Source: Thermoanaerobacterium sp. (GTDB lineage Bacteria; Bacillota; Thermoanaerobacteria; Thermoanaerobacterales; Thermoanaerobacteraceae). From it: a stretch of DNA of 7,797 nt. The notes below the pieces were generated by a model that was not told where the DNA came from, searched no databases, and saw only the letters and a program-made list of their open reading frames with translations. The stretch lies in NCBI GenBank assembly GCA_029960905.1, contig JASBVU010000080.1:1-7797 (forward strand), given 5' to 3'. Of this stretch, positions 1 to 6,262 are shown piece after piece. Position 1 is the first letter of the stretch; every line of letters begins with the position of its first letter. The position numbers were made by a program, and so were the translations under genes.

Positions 1-60
1 TATAAGGCAACAAAAATTGCCGAAGACATTCTAAATATTAAAGGAGAAAGAAATGAATAA
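1..60 (+). CDS. C-terminal tail of an upstream gene, product unknown (partial)
   Basis: Frame 1 is open from the window edge to a TAA at 58-60 and reads YKATKIAEDILNIKGERNE, a plausible hydrophilic, helical protein end. The codons (GCA, GCC, GAA, GAC) look more like coding sequence than the very AT-rich spacers elsewhere in the window. The stop lies 8 bases inside the following MFS gene, whose ribosome binding site would fall within this tail. That arrangement is typical of translationally coupled genes. Nineteen codons are too few to name a family, and a chance open stretch of this length is possible. This is therefore a cautious call. Confidence 0.45.
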   Translation, partial: YKATKIAEDILNIKGERNE

Positions 61-1258
61 AAATATCAGGTTATTACTTTTTGCAAAATGGATTTCTAAT
101 TTTGGGACACAACTTCACAGTCTTGCTTTTCCAATAATTGTATACAATCAGACCCATTCGTCTACTATATTGTCACTGGCCTTCATTGCTGAAACATTGC
201 CGTGGCTTTTTATAGGACCAATTATTCCTCATACTTTAAGTAAAAAGATGTCTGATAAATCTATTTTGATTTTATGTGATTTAATGAGATTTTTGATTGT
301 CGTTGGAATATTAAATTTTATTAAAATACCATATATCGTTTTATGTTTGATATTTTTCTTAGGCTGTTTCAATTCAATATACGGTTCATTTAGAACAAGC
401 ATAATTAAATCAAATACAGATGATTTAACTTTGACGAAGACAATTGGGATTTCTTTAGGAGTAGATGATCTAATTAATATGTTAGCACCGGCTTTTGGTG
501 CATTGCTGATTTCAATAGGCATTTTACCTACTATTTTTTTAATAGTAGATTCAGTTAGTTATTTATTGAGTGCATTTTTAATTTTAAAGATTCAGAGTCA
601 TGAGGACAAACATTTATCAGAAAGCGAAAGCAATCTGAATTTCTATCATCAAGCAACTGAATGCTTTCATATTATATGGAATAATATAGAGTTAAAATGG
701 CTTGTTATACTTGAAGGTATTCGCTCACTTGTTGATGGTATTTCCATACCTCTTTTGATACTTTATGTTACACAAATTCTTTTAAAATCGGAATCTACTT
801 TTGCCTGGTCAAGAGCGATTTCGTCTATTTTTTCTATTTTAGCATCATTGATGTACATCAAGTTTGAAGCGAAATTATCGAAAGGAAAATTTGTTAATAT
901 CGGAACTGCTTTTCTAACAATTTCTCTATTATCAATGGCATTTTTTAATGAGATATACGTGTTTTATTTAGCATCTGCTTTTTTAGGAATAGGCATGGGA
1001 ATACGCCAATTGGTTTCAGAAAATTTATTGATCAAACTAACCGATAATTGCAAATTGCCTCAAGTGACATCTGCTTTTAATGCATTTATATCAAGTCTTT
1101 ATCTTTTAGGCTATGGAATTTCAATTTTCCAACGAGAAGGAATTTCGGTGGTATATTTTTTTGCTATAAGTGGATTTTTGCTGTTATTAGGATATTTCTA
1201 CAAAGCACCATCACCTTTAAGATATTACCTGCTGCCGCAGAGGAATTTAGGAGATTGA
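53..1258 (+). CDS. MFS transporter, MFS_3/drug-efflux-like
   Basis: A 401-residue, very hydrophobic integral membrane protein, probably 12 membrane segments with a central cytoplasmic loop around residues 180-205 (SHEDKHLSESES). The opening (KWISNFGTQLHSLAFPIIVY, residues 12-31), the APAFGALL stretch (145-152) and DSVSYLLSA (166-174) at the end of the N-terminal half resemble the MFS_3/EntS-like and macrolide-efflux-like branch, so export of a small molecule is the likely role; the substrate cannot be read. The usual loop 2-3 motif A (G-x-x-x-D-R-x-x-R-R) is degenerate here: around residues 55-70 it reads GPIIPHTLSKKMSDKS, without the Asp-Arg pair. ATG 53 is supported by AAAGGAG at 40-46, six bases upstream. 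It overlaps the preceding reading frame and ends at a terminator shared with livF. The gene is far more AT-rich than the liv genes (241-300 has 12 G/C of 60; 4321-4380 has 27 of 60), suggesting a different origin. Confidence 0.9.
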   Translation: MNKNIRLLLFAKWISNFGTQLHSLAFPIIVYNQTHSSTILSLAFIAETLPWLFIGPIIPHTLSKKMSDKSILILCDLMRFLIVVGILNFIKIPYIVLCLIFFLGCFNSIYGSFRTSIIKSNTDDLTLTKTIGISLGVDDLINMLAPAFGALLISIGILPTIFLIVDSVSYLLSAFLILKIQSHEDKHLSESESNLNFYHQATECFHIIWNNIELKWLVILEGIRSLVDGISIPLLILYVTQILLKSESTFAWSRAISSIFSILASLMYIKFEAKLSKGKFVNIGTAFLTISLLSMAFFNEIYVFYLASAFLGIGMGIRQLVSENLLIKLTDNCKLPQVTSAFNAFISSLYLLGYGISIFQREGISVVYFFAISGFLLLLGYFYKAPSPLRYYLLPQRNLGD

Positions 1259-1304
1259 TTGTGAGGGGAAACTTTTATCGGATGTAGATAATAAATTGTT
1301 GTTA

Positions 1305-1333
1305 AAAAGAGGGTTCGTTGTGAACCCTCTTTT
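1305..1333. terminator. Bidirectional rho-independent terminator between MFS gene and livF
   Basis: A perfect 12-bp stem (AAAAGAGGGTTC 1305-1316 with GAACCCTCTTTT 1322-1333) has a five-base loop. It extends by GTTA/TAAC across one bulged A. Read on the minus strand it ends in TTTTT, and on the plus strand in TTTT, so it can stop transcription from both convergent genes. The livF stop codon (1332-1334) lies in the stem base. Confidence 0.88.
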
Positions 1334-2033
1334 AACCTCCTAAGTATGACTTTTTAACCCTTTCATCGTCTTTTAAGACAGATGCAGCACCTTCAAGGGA
1401 GATATTGCCTGTTTCAAGGACGTATGCTCTATCTGCAATAGATAGAGCCATTTTAACGTTTTGCTCTACCAAAAGGATGGTTGTGCCGTCTTCATTTATA
1501 TTTTTTATTGTCTTGAATATGTCTTGTACTACAATCGGTGCAAGCCCCATCGATGGTTCGTCTAATAAAAGCACTTTTGGCTTTGACATCAATGCTCTTC
1601 CTATGGCCAGCATCTGCTGTTCACCACCGCTTAATGTACCGGCAATCTGTTTATGCCTTTCTTTTAGACGTGGAAATAGGTGAAACACTTTTTCCATATC
1701 GCTTTTTACCATTTTGTCTTTCCTGAGATATGCTCCCATCTCAAGGTTTTCCATTACTGTCATGTTGGCAAATATCCTTCTTCCTTCTGGCACTTGACAG
1801 ATGCCCATATCGACTATATTTTGAGCAGGTTTTTTCGTTATGTCTACTTCGTCGAATTTGATGTAGCCTTTTTTTGGCTTCAATATACCCGATATTGTCA
1901 TTAAAGTAGTGCTTTTACCTGCGCCATTTGCACCTATTATTGTCACGATCTCACCGTCATTTACTTTAAGATCTATGCCTTTTAAGGCATTGACCACTCC
2001 GTATGATACATTGAGATTTTTTATCTCTAACAT
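1332..2033 (-). CDS. livF: Branched-chain amino acid ABC transporter ATP-binding protein LivF
   Basis: A 233-residue ABC ATPase, the usual LivF length (E. coli about 237). It powers import of branched-chain or related amino acids together with LivG at the cytoplasmic face of LivHM. Visible motifs in order: Walker A GANGAGKST (34-42), Q-loop Gln80 followed by the LivF-type PEGRRIFANMTVMENLEMGAY region (82-102), signature LSGGEQQ (134-140), Walker B VLLLDEP with Asp158/Glu159, and LVEQN (188-192). Gln191 stands where most ABC ATPases have the switch histidine; this is normal for LivF and separates it from LivG. It starts at ATG 2033, with GGAGGTG at 2048-2042 lying inside the last codons of livG, only 3 bases after the livG stop, so translation is probably coupled. 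It is the last gene of the operon and ends inside the terminator stem. Confidence 0.97.
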   Translation of the reverse strand: MLEIKNLNVSYGVVNALKGIDLKVNDGEIVTIIGANGAGKSTTLMTISGILKPKKGYIKFDEVDITKKPAQNIVDMGICQVPEGRRIFANMTVMENLEMGAYLRKDKMVKSDMEKVFHLFPRLKERHKQIAGTLSGGEQQMLAIGRALMSKPKVLLLDEPSMGLAPIVVQDIFKTIKNINEDGTTILLVEQNVKMALSIADRAYVLETGNISLEGAASVLKDDERVKKSYLGG

Positions 2034-2036
2034 GTT

Positions 2037-2837
2037 TTAAGCACCTCCTTCAATTGATAAAATTTCTTTTTCATCAATGTCTTCTTCTCCAAGATATGCA
2101 GCTATTACTTCTGGATTTTTCTTGATTTCATCTGGTGTGCCATGGGCGATTATTTTCCCGTAGTTCATGACGTATATGTCTTCACATAAATCCATCACCA
2201 GCGACATGTCGTGTTCAATCAAGAGTATCGTTATGTCAAATTTGTCTCTTATGAATCTAATTGTGTCTGTAAGCTCTTTTGTCTCTTGTGGATTCATTCC
2301 TGCTGCAGGCTCATCTAAAAGTAATAGCTTTGGCTTTGTTGCCAGTGCTCTTGCTATTTCAAGTCTTCTCTGCTCGCCGTATGGCAGATTTTTAGCAAGG
2401 TTTAAGGCGTGTTTATCGAGATTGAAAATTTTAAGGAGATCCATCGCTTGTTTGTCTTGAGATTTTTCTCCATCTAAGTATTTCTTGTACTGCAGAAAGG
2501 AGCTGAATAGGCCGTATTGTACGTGAATGTGCTGGGCTATTTTTACATTGTCAAGGACAGTTAAGTTTTTAAATAGACGTATGTTTTGAAATGTCCTTGC
2601 TATGCCAAGCTTTGTGTTGTTATACGGTTTTTGAGATATGGTTTTTCCGTCAAATATTACTTTTCCTGATGTTGGTTTGTATATTCCTGTTATTATATTG
2701 AATACTGTTGATTTTCCTGCACCATTAGGCCCTATAAGACCTGTAAGAGAGCCTTTTTCCAGTTCTATATTGACATCTATCAAGGCTTTTATGCCGCCGA
2801 AGTCTATTGAAACGTCTTTAATTGACAGTAAACTCAC
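2037..2837 (-). CDS. livG: Branched-chain amino acid ABC transporter ATP-binding protein LivG
   Basis: A 266-residue ABC ATPase, partner of LivF in the amino-acid importer. Motifs: Walker A GPNGAGKST (36-44), Q-loop Gln84 in ARTFQNIRLF (80-89), the LivG-type signature LPYGEQRRLE (151-160) in place of LSGGQ, Walker B LLLLDEP with Asp175/Glu176, AAGMNPQE (178-185), and switch His209 in IEHDM. The C-terminal NPEVIAAYLGEE matches the short tail found on this family (BCA_ABC_TP_C type). The start is GTG 2837, well placed after GGGGAG with a 7-base spacer. The first 20 bases overlap the end of livM, and the stop is 3 bases before livF, so livM-livG-livF form one tight unit. All catalytic residues are intact. 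Confidence 0.97.
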   Translation of the reverse strand: MSLLSIKDVSIDFGGIKALIDVNIELEKGSLTGLIGPNGAGKSTVFNIITGIYKPTSGKVIFDGKTISQKPYNNTKLGIARTFQNIRLFKNLTVLDNVKIAQHIHVQYGLFSSFLQYKKYLDGEKSQDKQAMDLLKIFNLDKHALNLAKNLPYGEQRRLEIARALATKPKLLLLDEPAAGMNPQETKELTDTIRFIRDKFDITILLIEHDMSLVMDLCEDIYVMNYGKIIAHGTPDEIKKNPEVIAAYLGEEDIDEKEILSIEGGA

Positions 2838-3774
2838 TGCTTTTCTCCCCTTTCTTAAATAATTTTTTGAGGGAAAATTCTTTTGTGCCCATCAATCCTT
2901 CTGGTCTAAACAGCATTACGATGATTAAGAGGAGGGAGTATATTACCATTCTTAGTGCAGCGTAATCCTGCAGCACTGCATATACGAATGTGAGGAAGAT
3001 GGCTGATAGTATTGATCCTGTTATGCTTCCAAGTCCTCCTAAGACAACCATAGTCAAAATATCAAATGACTTCATGAAGTTGAATGTCTCTGGCTGTATG
3101 ATGTAAAAGTTATGAGCGTAAAGTGCACCGCCTATTCCTGCAAAGAATGCACCTATTGTAAATGCCAATGTCTTGTAGAAAGTTGTGTTTATACCCATTG
3201 ATTCTGCTGCTGTCTCGTCTTCTCTAATTGCAATACAGCATCTACCATAGCTGGAGTTTATGAAGTTTCTTATTAAGACGACAGTTATGACTGCCATCCA
3301 GAATACCCACGTCCAGTTTGTGTACTTTGGTATTCCAGATAGGCCGCTTGCTCCACCGACGTATTCGGTGTTTAAAAAGATTACCCTTATTATTTCTCCG
3401 AATCCAAGTGTCGTTATGGCAAGATAGTCGCCTTTTAATCTCAATGATGGTATTCCTATCAATATTCCAGCTATTCCTGCTGATACGCCGCCTACTAATA
3501 GTGCCAATGGAAACGGAAGTCCTAACTTGTACGTTATGATGGCAGATGTGTATGCACCGATTGACATAAAACCTGCGTGACCTAATGAAAATTGTCCTGT
3601 AAAGCCGTTAATCAGGTTGAGGCTTACAGCAAGTATTATATTTATGCCCATGAGAACTATGTTTATTTCGTAATAATCGTTCAATATATTTGTCGACAGT
3701 AAGATTTGTATTATACCGTAAAAAGCCAACAGCCCTAAGAAAATCAAGAATCTATTTTTCAATATCTGCTTCAA
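2818..3774 (-). CDS. livM: Branched-chain amino acid ABC transporter permease LivM
   Basis: A membrane-spanning permease of the BPD_transp_2 type, about 318 residues, pairing with LivH to form the channel. Using the TTG start, the family hallmark GFTGQFSLGHAGFMSIGAY lies at about 57-75. PSLRLKGDYLAITTLGFGE at about 109-127 follows, and the cytoplasmic EAA-like loop (GRCCIAIREDETAAESMGIN) at about 177-196 should contact the ATPases. RPEGLMG near the C-terminus is also typical. Start choice: the longest frame opens at GTG 3783, directly after the livH stop, but that GTG is part of TAGGTGA, which looks like the ribosome binding site for TTG 3774. Nine bases separate the two options. The 3' end overlaps livG by 20 bases. 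Confidence 0.94.
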   Translation of the reverse strand: MKQILKNRFLIFLGLLAFYGIIQILLSTNILNDYYEINIVLMGINIILAVSLNLINGFTGQFSLGHAGFMSIGAYTSAIITYKLGLPFPLALLVGGVSAGIAGILIGIPSLRLKGDYLAITTLGFGEIIRVIFLNTEYVGGASGLSGIPKYTNWTWVFWMAVITVVLIRNFINSSYGRCCIAIREDETAAESMGINTTFYKTLAFTIGAFFAGIGGALYAHNFYIIQPETFNFMKSFDILTMVVLGGLGSITGSILSAIFLTFVYAVLQDYAALRMVIYSLLLIIVMLFRPEGLMGTKEFSLKKLFKKGEKSSEFTVN

Positions 3775-3779
3775 CTTTA

Positions 3780-3786
3780 TCACCTA
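3780..3786 (-). promoter_or_regulatory. Ribosome binding site of livM, overlapping the livH stop codon
   Basis: The minus strand reads TAGGTGA (3786-3780), then five bases, then TTG at 3774. The livH TAG stop forms the first part of this site. It supports TTG 3774 as the start rather than GTG 3783, which is buried in the site. A weaker purine run (GAGAGAAAG) further upstream leaves GTG 3783 possible. Confidence 0.6.
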
Positions 3787-4668
3787 CACTTTCTCTCTTA
3801 TGTTTTTGCCAAATAGTCCTGTGGGCTTGATTAAAAGTATTATGATGAGTATTGCAAATGAAACGCCGTCTCTGTATAAAGAGCTACCGTAGCCTGAAAC
3901 AAGTGCTTCTATGACGCCCATCAAAAGGCCTCCTACCATAGCACCTGGTATTATTCCTATTCCGCCTAAGACTGCTGCGATGAATGCTTTTAAGCCTGGC
4001 ATGATACCCATCAGTGGGTCTATGGAATTGTAGTATATGCCAACTAAGACACCAGCAACAGCAGCAAGGGCAGAGCCTATGGCAAATGTGAAAGAAACAG
4101 TCCTATCTACATTTACGCCCATAAGCCTTGCAGCATCAGGATCTGTTGAGACAGCTCTCATAGCTTTTCCTATTTTTGTCTTGTATATTATTAGCTGAAG
4201 TCCCACCATCATGATTATAGAAACTACAAATATGACGATTTGCTGGTTTGATATTGTGATTATTCCATTGAAAAATGAGTACATGTGCTGCTTGAAAATC
4301 TGAGGATATGTCCTGACCTGTGGTGATAAGAGGATTATACCTCCGTTTTCCAGCAAAAGGGAGACACCGATGGCTGTAATCAATATTGAGATTTTTGACT
4401 TATCCCTTAATGGTCTGTATGCCACACGCTCTATTGTCACACCAAGTATAAGGCTTACTAACATTGCCAATAAAAGAGATGGTATAAAGCCAAGGTGAAA
4501 GTAAGTGGAGGCGAAGAATCCTGTAAATGCACCTACCATGTATATATCACCATGGGCAAAATTTATTAATTTCATTATTCCGTAAACCATAGTATATCCA
4601 AGAGCTATTAATGCATATATACTTCCTAAAGATAAACCATTTATAAGCTGCTCAATAAATGTCTTCAT
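3784..4668 (-). CDS. livH: Branched-chain amino acid ABC transporter permease LivH
   Basis: A 294-residue permease, close to the usual LivH length (about 290-308). The N-terminal pattern INGLSLGSIYALIALGYTMV (9-28) and INFAHGDIYMVGAF (35-48) are hallmarks of LivH. The cytoplasmic coupling loop (KIGKAMRAVSTDPDAARLMG, about 165-184) should meet LivF/LivG. KAFIAAVLGGIG (227-238) and KPTGLFG (281-287) near the end are also conserved. The frame extends to a GTG at 4677, but that GTG lies within GAGGTGAT, a strong ribosome binding site correctly spaced for ATG 4668, so I chose ATG 4668. It follows livK after about 98 bases containing a hairpin, and its TAG stop overlaps the livM ribosome binding site, which suggests coupled translation. 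Confidence 0.96.
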   Translation of the reverse strand: MKTFIEQLINGLSLGSIYALIALGYTMVYGIMKLINFAHGDIYMVGAFTGFFASTYFHLGFIPSLLLAMLVSLILGVTIERVAYRPLRDKSKISILITAIGVSLLLENGGIILLSPQVRTYPQIFKQHMYSFFNGIITISNQQIVIFVVSIIMMVGLQLIIYKTKIGKAMRAVSTDPDAARLMGVNVDRTVSFTFAIGSALAAVAGVLVGIYYNSIDPLMGIMPGLKAFIAAVLGGIGIIPGAMVGGLLMGVIEALVSGYGSSLYRDGVSFAILIIILLIKPTGLFGKNIREKV

Positions 4669-4672
4669 AAAT

Positions 4673-4680
4673 ATCACCTC
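4673..4680 (-). promoter_or_regulatory. Ribosome binding site deciding the livH start
   Basis: The minus strand reads GAGGTGAT (4680-4673) and then ATTT before ATG 4668. The in-frame GTG at 4677 is part of this site and has no other good purine-rich site upstream, so the ATG is the more likely initiator. Confidence 0.8.
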
Positions 4681-4707
4681 AAGTTAAAATGTATTAAAAG
4701 AACATAA

Positions 4708-4726
4708 GCGGCCACTAGGTGACCGC
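4708..4726 (-). terminator. Intercistronic hairpin between livK and livH (possible attenuator)
   Basis: On the minus strand GCGGTCAC-CTA-GTGGCCGC forms an 8-bp stem with one G-U pair and a three-base loop, 41 bases after the livK stop. It is followed by TTATGTTCTTTT, which is T-rich but not a clean T-run. A partial terminator or RNA 3'-end protector after the receptor gene would raise LivK over the membrane parts. That is a common arrangement for ABC importers, inferred here. The plus strand also has TTTTTT (4736-4741) after the hairpin, but no gene leads into it. Confidence 0.6.
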
Positions 4727-4766
4727 ATTGCCGTGTTTTTTAAAGTTATCTTATGATTTTTATTCA

Positions 4767-5948
4767 TTATTCAGCACTTACTTTTTTCTTAAGTGTCTGT
4801 TTACCGTCCTTCAATTCGATGATGACTGTCTGCTTTATAGGATTGTGTTGTGCATCTATCGAAATATTGCCTGTAACACCTTTGAAATCTTTGAGATTTG
4901 CCAAGGCTTCTGTTATCTTTGCCGGGTCAGTTGAATTTGCGTCTTTTATTGCTTGTACCAACATGCCTGCCGAGTCGTATGCTAAAGCGGCAAAAGCGTC
5001 AGGTTCTGTACCGTAAGCATCTTTGTACTTCTTTATAAAGTCTTGAACAGTTGGATCAGGATCTGTTGATATAAAGTGGTTGCTATAATAAACATTGTTT
5101 AATGCAGATGCTCCCGCAATCTTTAATAGATCAGGTGAGTCCCAACCGTCCCCACCAAGTAGAGGTGTATCTATGCCCATCTCTCTTGCCTGTTTTGTTA
5201 TCTTTGCTGTGTCTTGATAATATCCGGGTATGAATATGACGTCAGCATTTAATCCTTTTATCTTAGTAAGTGTTGATTTAAAATCTTGATCACCTGCCAC
5301 ATAAGCTTCTTGGTCTATTACCTTGCCGCCAAGTTTTTCAAACTGTTCTTTGAAGCTTTGGGCAAGGCCTTTGCTGTAGTCGCTTTTGTCATCAATGTAT
5401 ATGACAGCGGTTTTTGCATTTAGATCTTTTGCGGCAAATTCGCCCATTACCTTGCCTTGATATGGGTCTGTGTAACATGCCCTGAATATTTCGCTTTTTA
5501 CTTTGTTCGTGTTTGGATCAACAGTTACATCAAAAGATGTACCGGATGGAGTTATAAGAGGTATGTTTTTGCTTAATGCAATTGAAGAAGCTGCTTTTGT
5601 GTTGCCTGTTGTGGCAGGTCCTAATATTGCCACTACGTTGTCTTCAACGATAAGCTTTGTTGCCTGATTTATTGATTCATCTGTCGCAGATTTGTTATCG
5701 GCTTTAATAAGATTAATCTGCTTGCCAAGAACACCGCCGTTCTTGTTGACATCATCTATATACAGTTTTACTGCATTATACTCAGAAGTTCCGTATGAGG
5801 CTACTTGTCCTGTCAATTCAAAAAGGGCTCCTACGTTTATTTTGTCGCTGCTTGTAGCGCTGGTGTTTTTGCTGCAGCCAGAAAACAGAAGTGAAGCCGT
5901 CATTATGATGACTAAAAGCATTGATGCTTTTTTTAACGAATTTCTCAT
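4767..5948 (-). CDS. livK: Branched-chain amino acid ABC transporter substrate-binding lipoprotein (LivK/LivJ-type)
   Basis: A 393-residue extracellular receptor, anchored in the membrane by lipid. It has a short basic start, a hydrophobic segment (about 10-22) and the lipobox LFSGC with Cys25 as the lipidated residue, followed by a Ser/Thr-rich linker. The mature part matches the Peripla_BP_6 type I fold: INVGALFELTGQVASYG (37-53), GPATTGNTKAAS (110-121), IPLITPSGTS (129-138), RACYTDPYQG (156-165), GGDGWDSPD (265-273) and FAALAYDSAGML (319-330). The exact ligand is not readable; leucine, isoleucine or valine are the expected ones, and other hydrophobic amino acids are possible. The start ATG 5948 has GGGAGGA at 5962-5956, seven bases away. 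It is the promoter-proximal gene of the liv operon and transcribed from the divergent control region. Confidence 0.95.
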   Translation of the reverse strand: MRNSLKKASMLLVIIMTASLLFSGCSKNTSATSSDKINVGALFELTGQVASYGTSEYNAVKLYIDDVNKNGGVLGKQINLIKADNKSATDESINQATKLIVEDNVVAILGPATTGNTKAASSIALSKNIPLITPSGTSFDVTVDPNTNKVKSEIFRACYTDPYQGKVMGEFAAKDLNAKTAVIYIDDKSDYSKGLAQSFKEQFEKLGGKVIDQEAYVAGDQDFKSTLTKIKGLNADVIFIPGYYQDTAKITKQAREMGIDTPLLGGDGWDSPDLLKIAGASALNNVYYSNHFISTDPDPTVQDFIKKYKDAYGTEPDAFAALAYDSAGMLVQAIKDANSTDPAKITEALANLKDFKGVTGNISIDAQHNPIKQTVIIELKDGKQTLKKKVSAE

Positions 5949-5973
5949 AGATATGTCCTCCCATTTTTTTAAA

Positions 5974-6018
5974 TTTAATAAAATTAAAATTTTTCTTTAA
6001 TAAAATTAAAATTTTTCT
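5974..6018. repeat. 22-bp perfect tandem duplication in the liv leader
   Basis: The unit TTAATAAAATTAAAATTTTTCT is TTAATAAAATTAAAATTTTT plus CT; copies occupy 5975-5996 and 5997-6018 without mismatch, and the periodicity extends one base leftward to 5974. It lies about 12 bases upstream of the livK ribosome binding site on the transcribed leader. It could be a slippage duplication or a doubled protein-binding site. Confidence 0.9.
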
Positions 6019-6063
6019 CTACCGGCAGGAAAATTAAAGAAAACAGACGATAAATTTACTATA

Positions 6064-6093
6064 ATTATACTTTATTAATGATATTTACATCAA
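6064..6093 (-). promoter_or_regulatory. Sigma-A-type promoter of the liv operon
   Basis: On the minus strand TTGATG (6093-6088), an 18-base spacer and a perfect TATAAT (6069-6064) are found. The predicted transcript start is near 6057, which gives a leader of roughly 108 bases including the 22-bp tandem duplication. It is the best-matched promoter found upstream of livK. Confidence 0.72.
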
Positions 6094-6118
6094 GATTAAT
6101 TATTTTAAGTCATATTCA

Positions 6119-6133
6119 AATTTTCTAATAAAT
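6119..6133. promoter_or_regulatory. CodY-like 15-mer (weak candidate operator)
   Basis: The plus strand reads AATTTTCTAATAAAT, matching 12 of 15 positions of the CodY consensus AATTTTCWGAAAATT. CodY senses branched-chain amino acids and GTP in many Firmicutes and often controls their importers, so the place is sensible. It sits between the two divergent -35 elements. AT-rich DNA yields such matches by chance, so this is only a candidate. Confidence 0.3.
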
Positions 6134-6166
6134 ATTACAAAAAACTTTTATTGACTAATAAATGTT
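6125..6166. repeat. Direct repeat CTAATAAATRTT, 30 bp apart
   Basis: CTAATAAATATT at 6125-6136 recurs as CTAATAAATGTT at 6155-6166, one difference in 12. The 30-bp offset is close to three helical turns. The right copy begins inside the -35 element of the plus-strand promoter and the left copy overlaps the CodY-like 15-mer. It may be a paired regulator site or chance in AT-rich sequence. Confidence 0.5.
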
Positions 6167-6179
6167 TTTATCTTACTAT
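6151..6179 (+). promoter_or_regulatory. Sigma-A-type promoter of the TrpX-type operon
   Basis: TTGACT (6151-6156), a 17-base spacer and TACTAT (6174-6179) match five and four of six consensus bases with ideal spacing. The expected transcript start is near 6186, giving a leader of about 93 bases before ATG 6279. Confidence 0.65.
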
Positions 6180-6225
6180 TTTATTAATTAATGAAAAATT
6201 TATCAAAAGCGTATTTGAAATTTTA

Positions 6226-6262
6226 GCATGGTAGCACGGTAGGATTTTTGTTGTTGCCATGC
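6226..6262 (+). promoter_or_regulatory. Leader stem-loop next to the ribosome binding site
   Basis: GCATGGTAGCA (6226-6236) can pair with TGTTGCCATGC (6252-6262): 11 bp with two G-U pairs and a 15-base loop. The ribosome binding site AAGGGGAGGAG (6263-6273) starts at the very next base, and ATG 6279 follows. It has no T-run and so is not a terminator. It could affect mRNA stability or ribosome access. The left arm carries an 8-bp near-repeat, TAGCATGG-TAGCACGG-TAGG (6224-6243). Confidence 0.55.

Noticed and set aside
1259..1304. Small gene or promoter after the MFS stop
   Set aside because: The 46 bases hold no frame with a ribosome binding site and lead straight into the terminator.
1405..2862. 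Several plus-strand open frames opposite livF and livG
   Set aside because: They are antisense shadows of genes whose Walker and signature motifs are intact, without ribosome binding sites or recognisable domains.
4719..5016. Plus-strand open frames opposite the end of livK
   Set aside because: They overlap the intercistronic hairpin and the conserved C-terminal region of LivK in antisense and show no family features.
1332..5948. Urea or short-chain amide importer (Urt-type) as an alternative to Liv
   Set aside because: The gene order livK-H-M-G-F, the protein lengths and the LivG/LivF-type signatures fit the amino-acid system, and no urease or amidase genes are nearby. The exact ligand remains unproven.
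5974..6018. Start of a CRISPR array or transposon inverted repeat
   Set aside because: Only two adjacent copies without spacers, and no inverted end, transposase or cas gene in the window.
6224..6243. TRAP-type UAG repeats in the leader
   Set aside because: Only three UAG triplets occur, with 8-base rather than 5-base periodicity; a TRAP site needs about 11 triplets with 2-3 base spacers.
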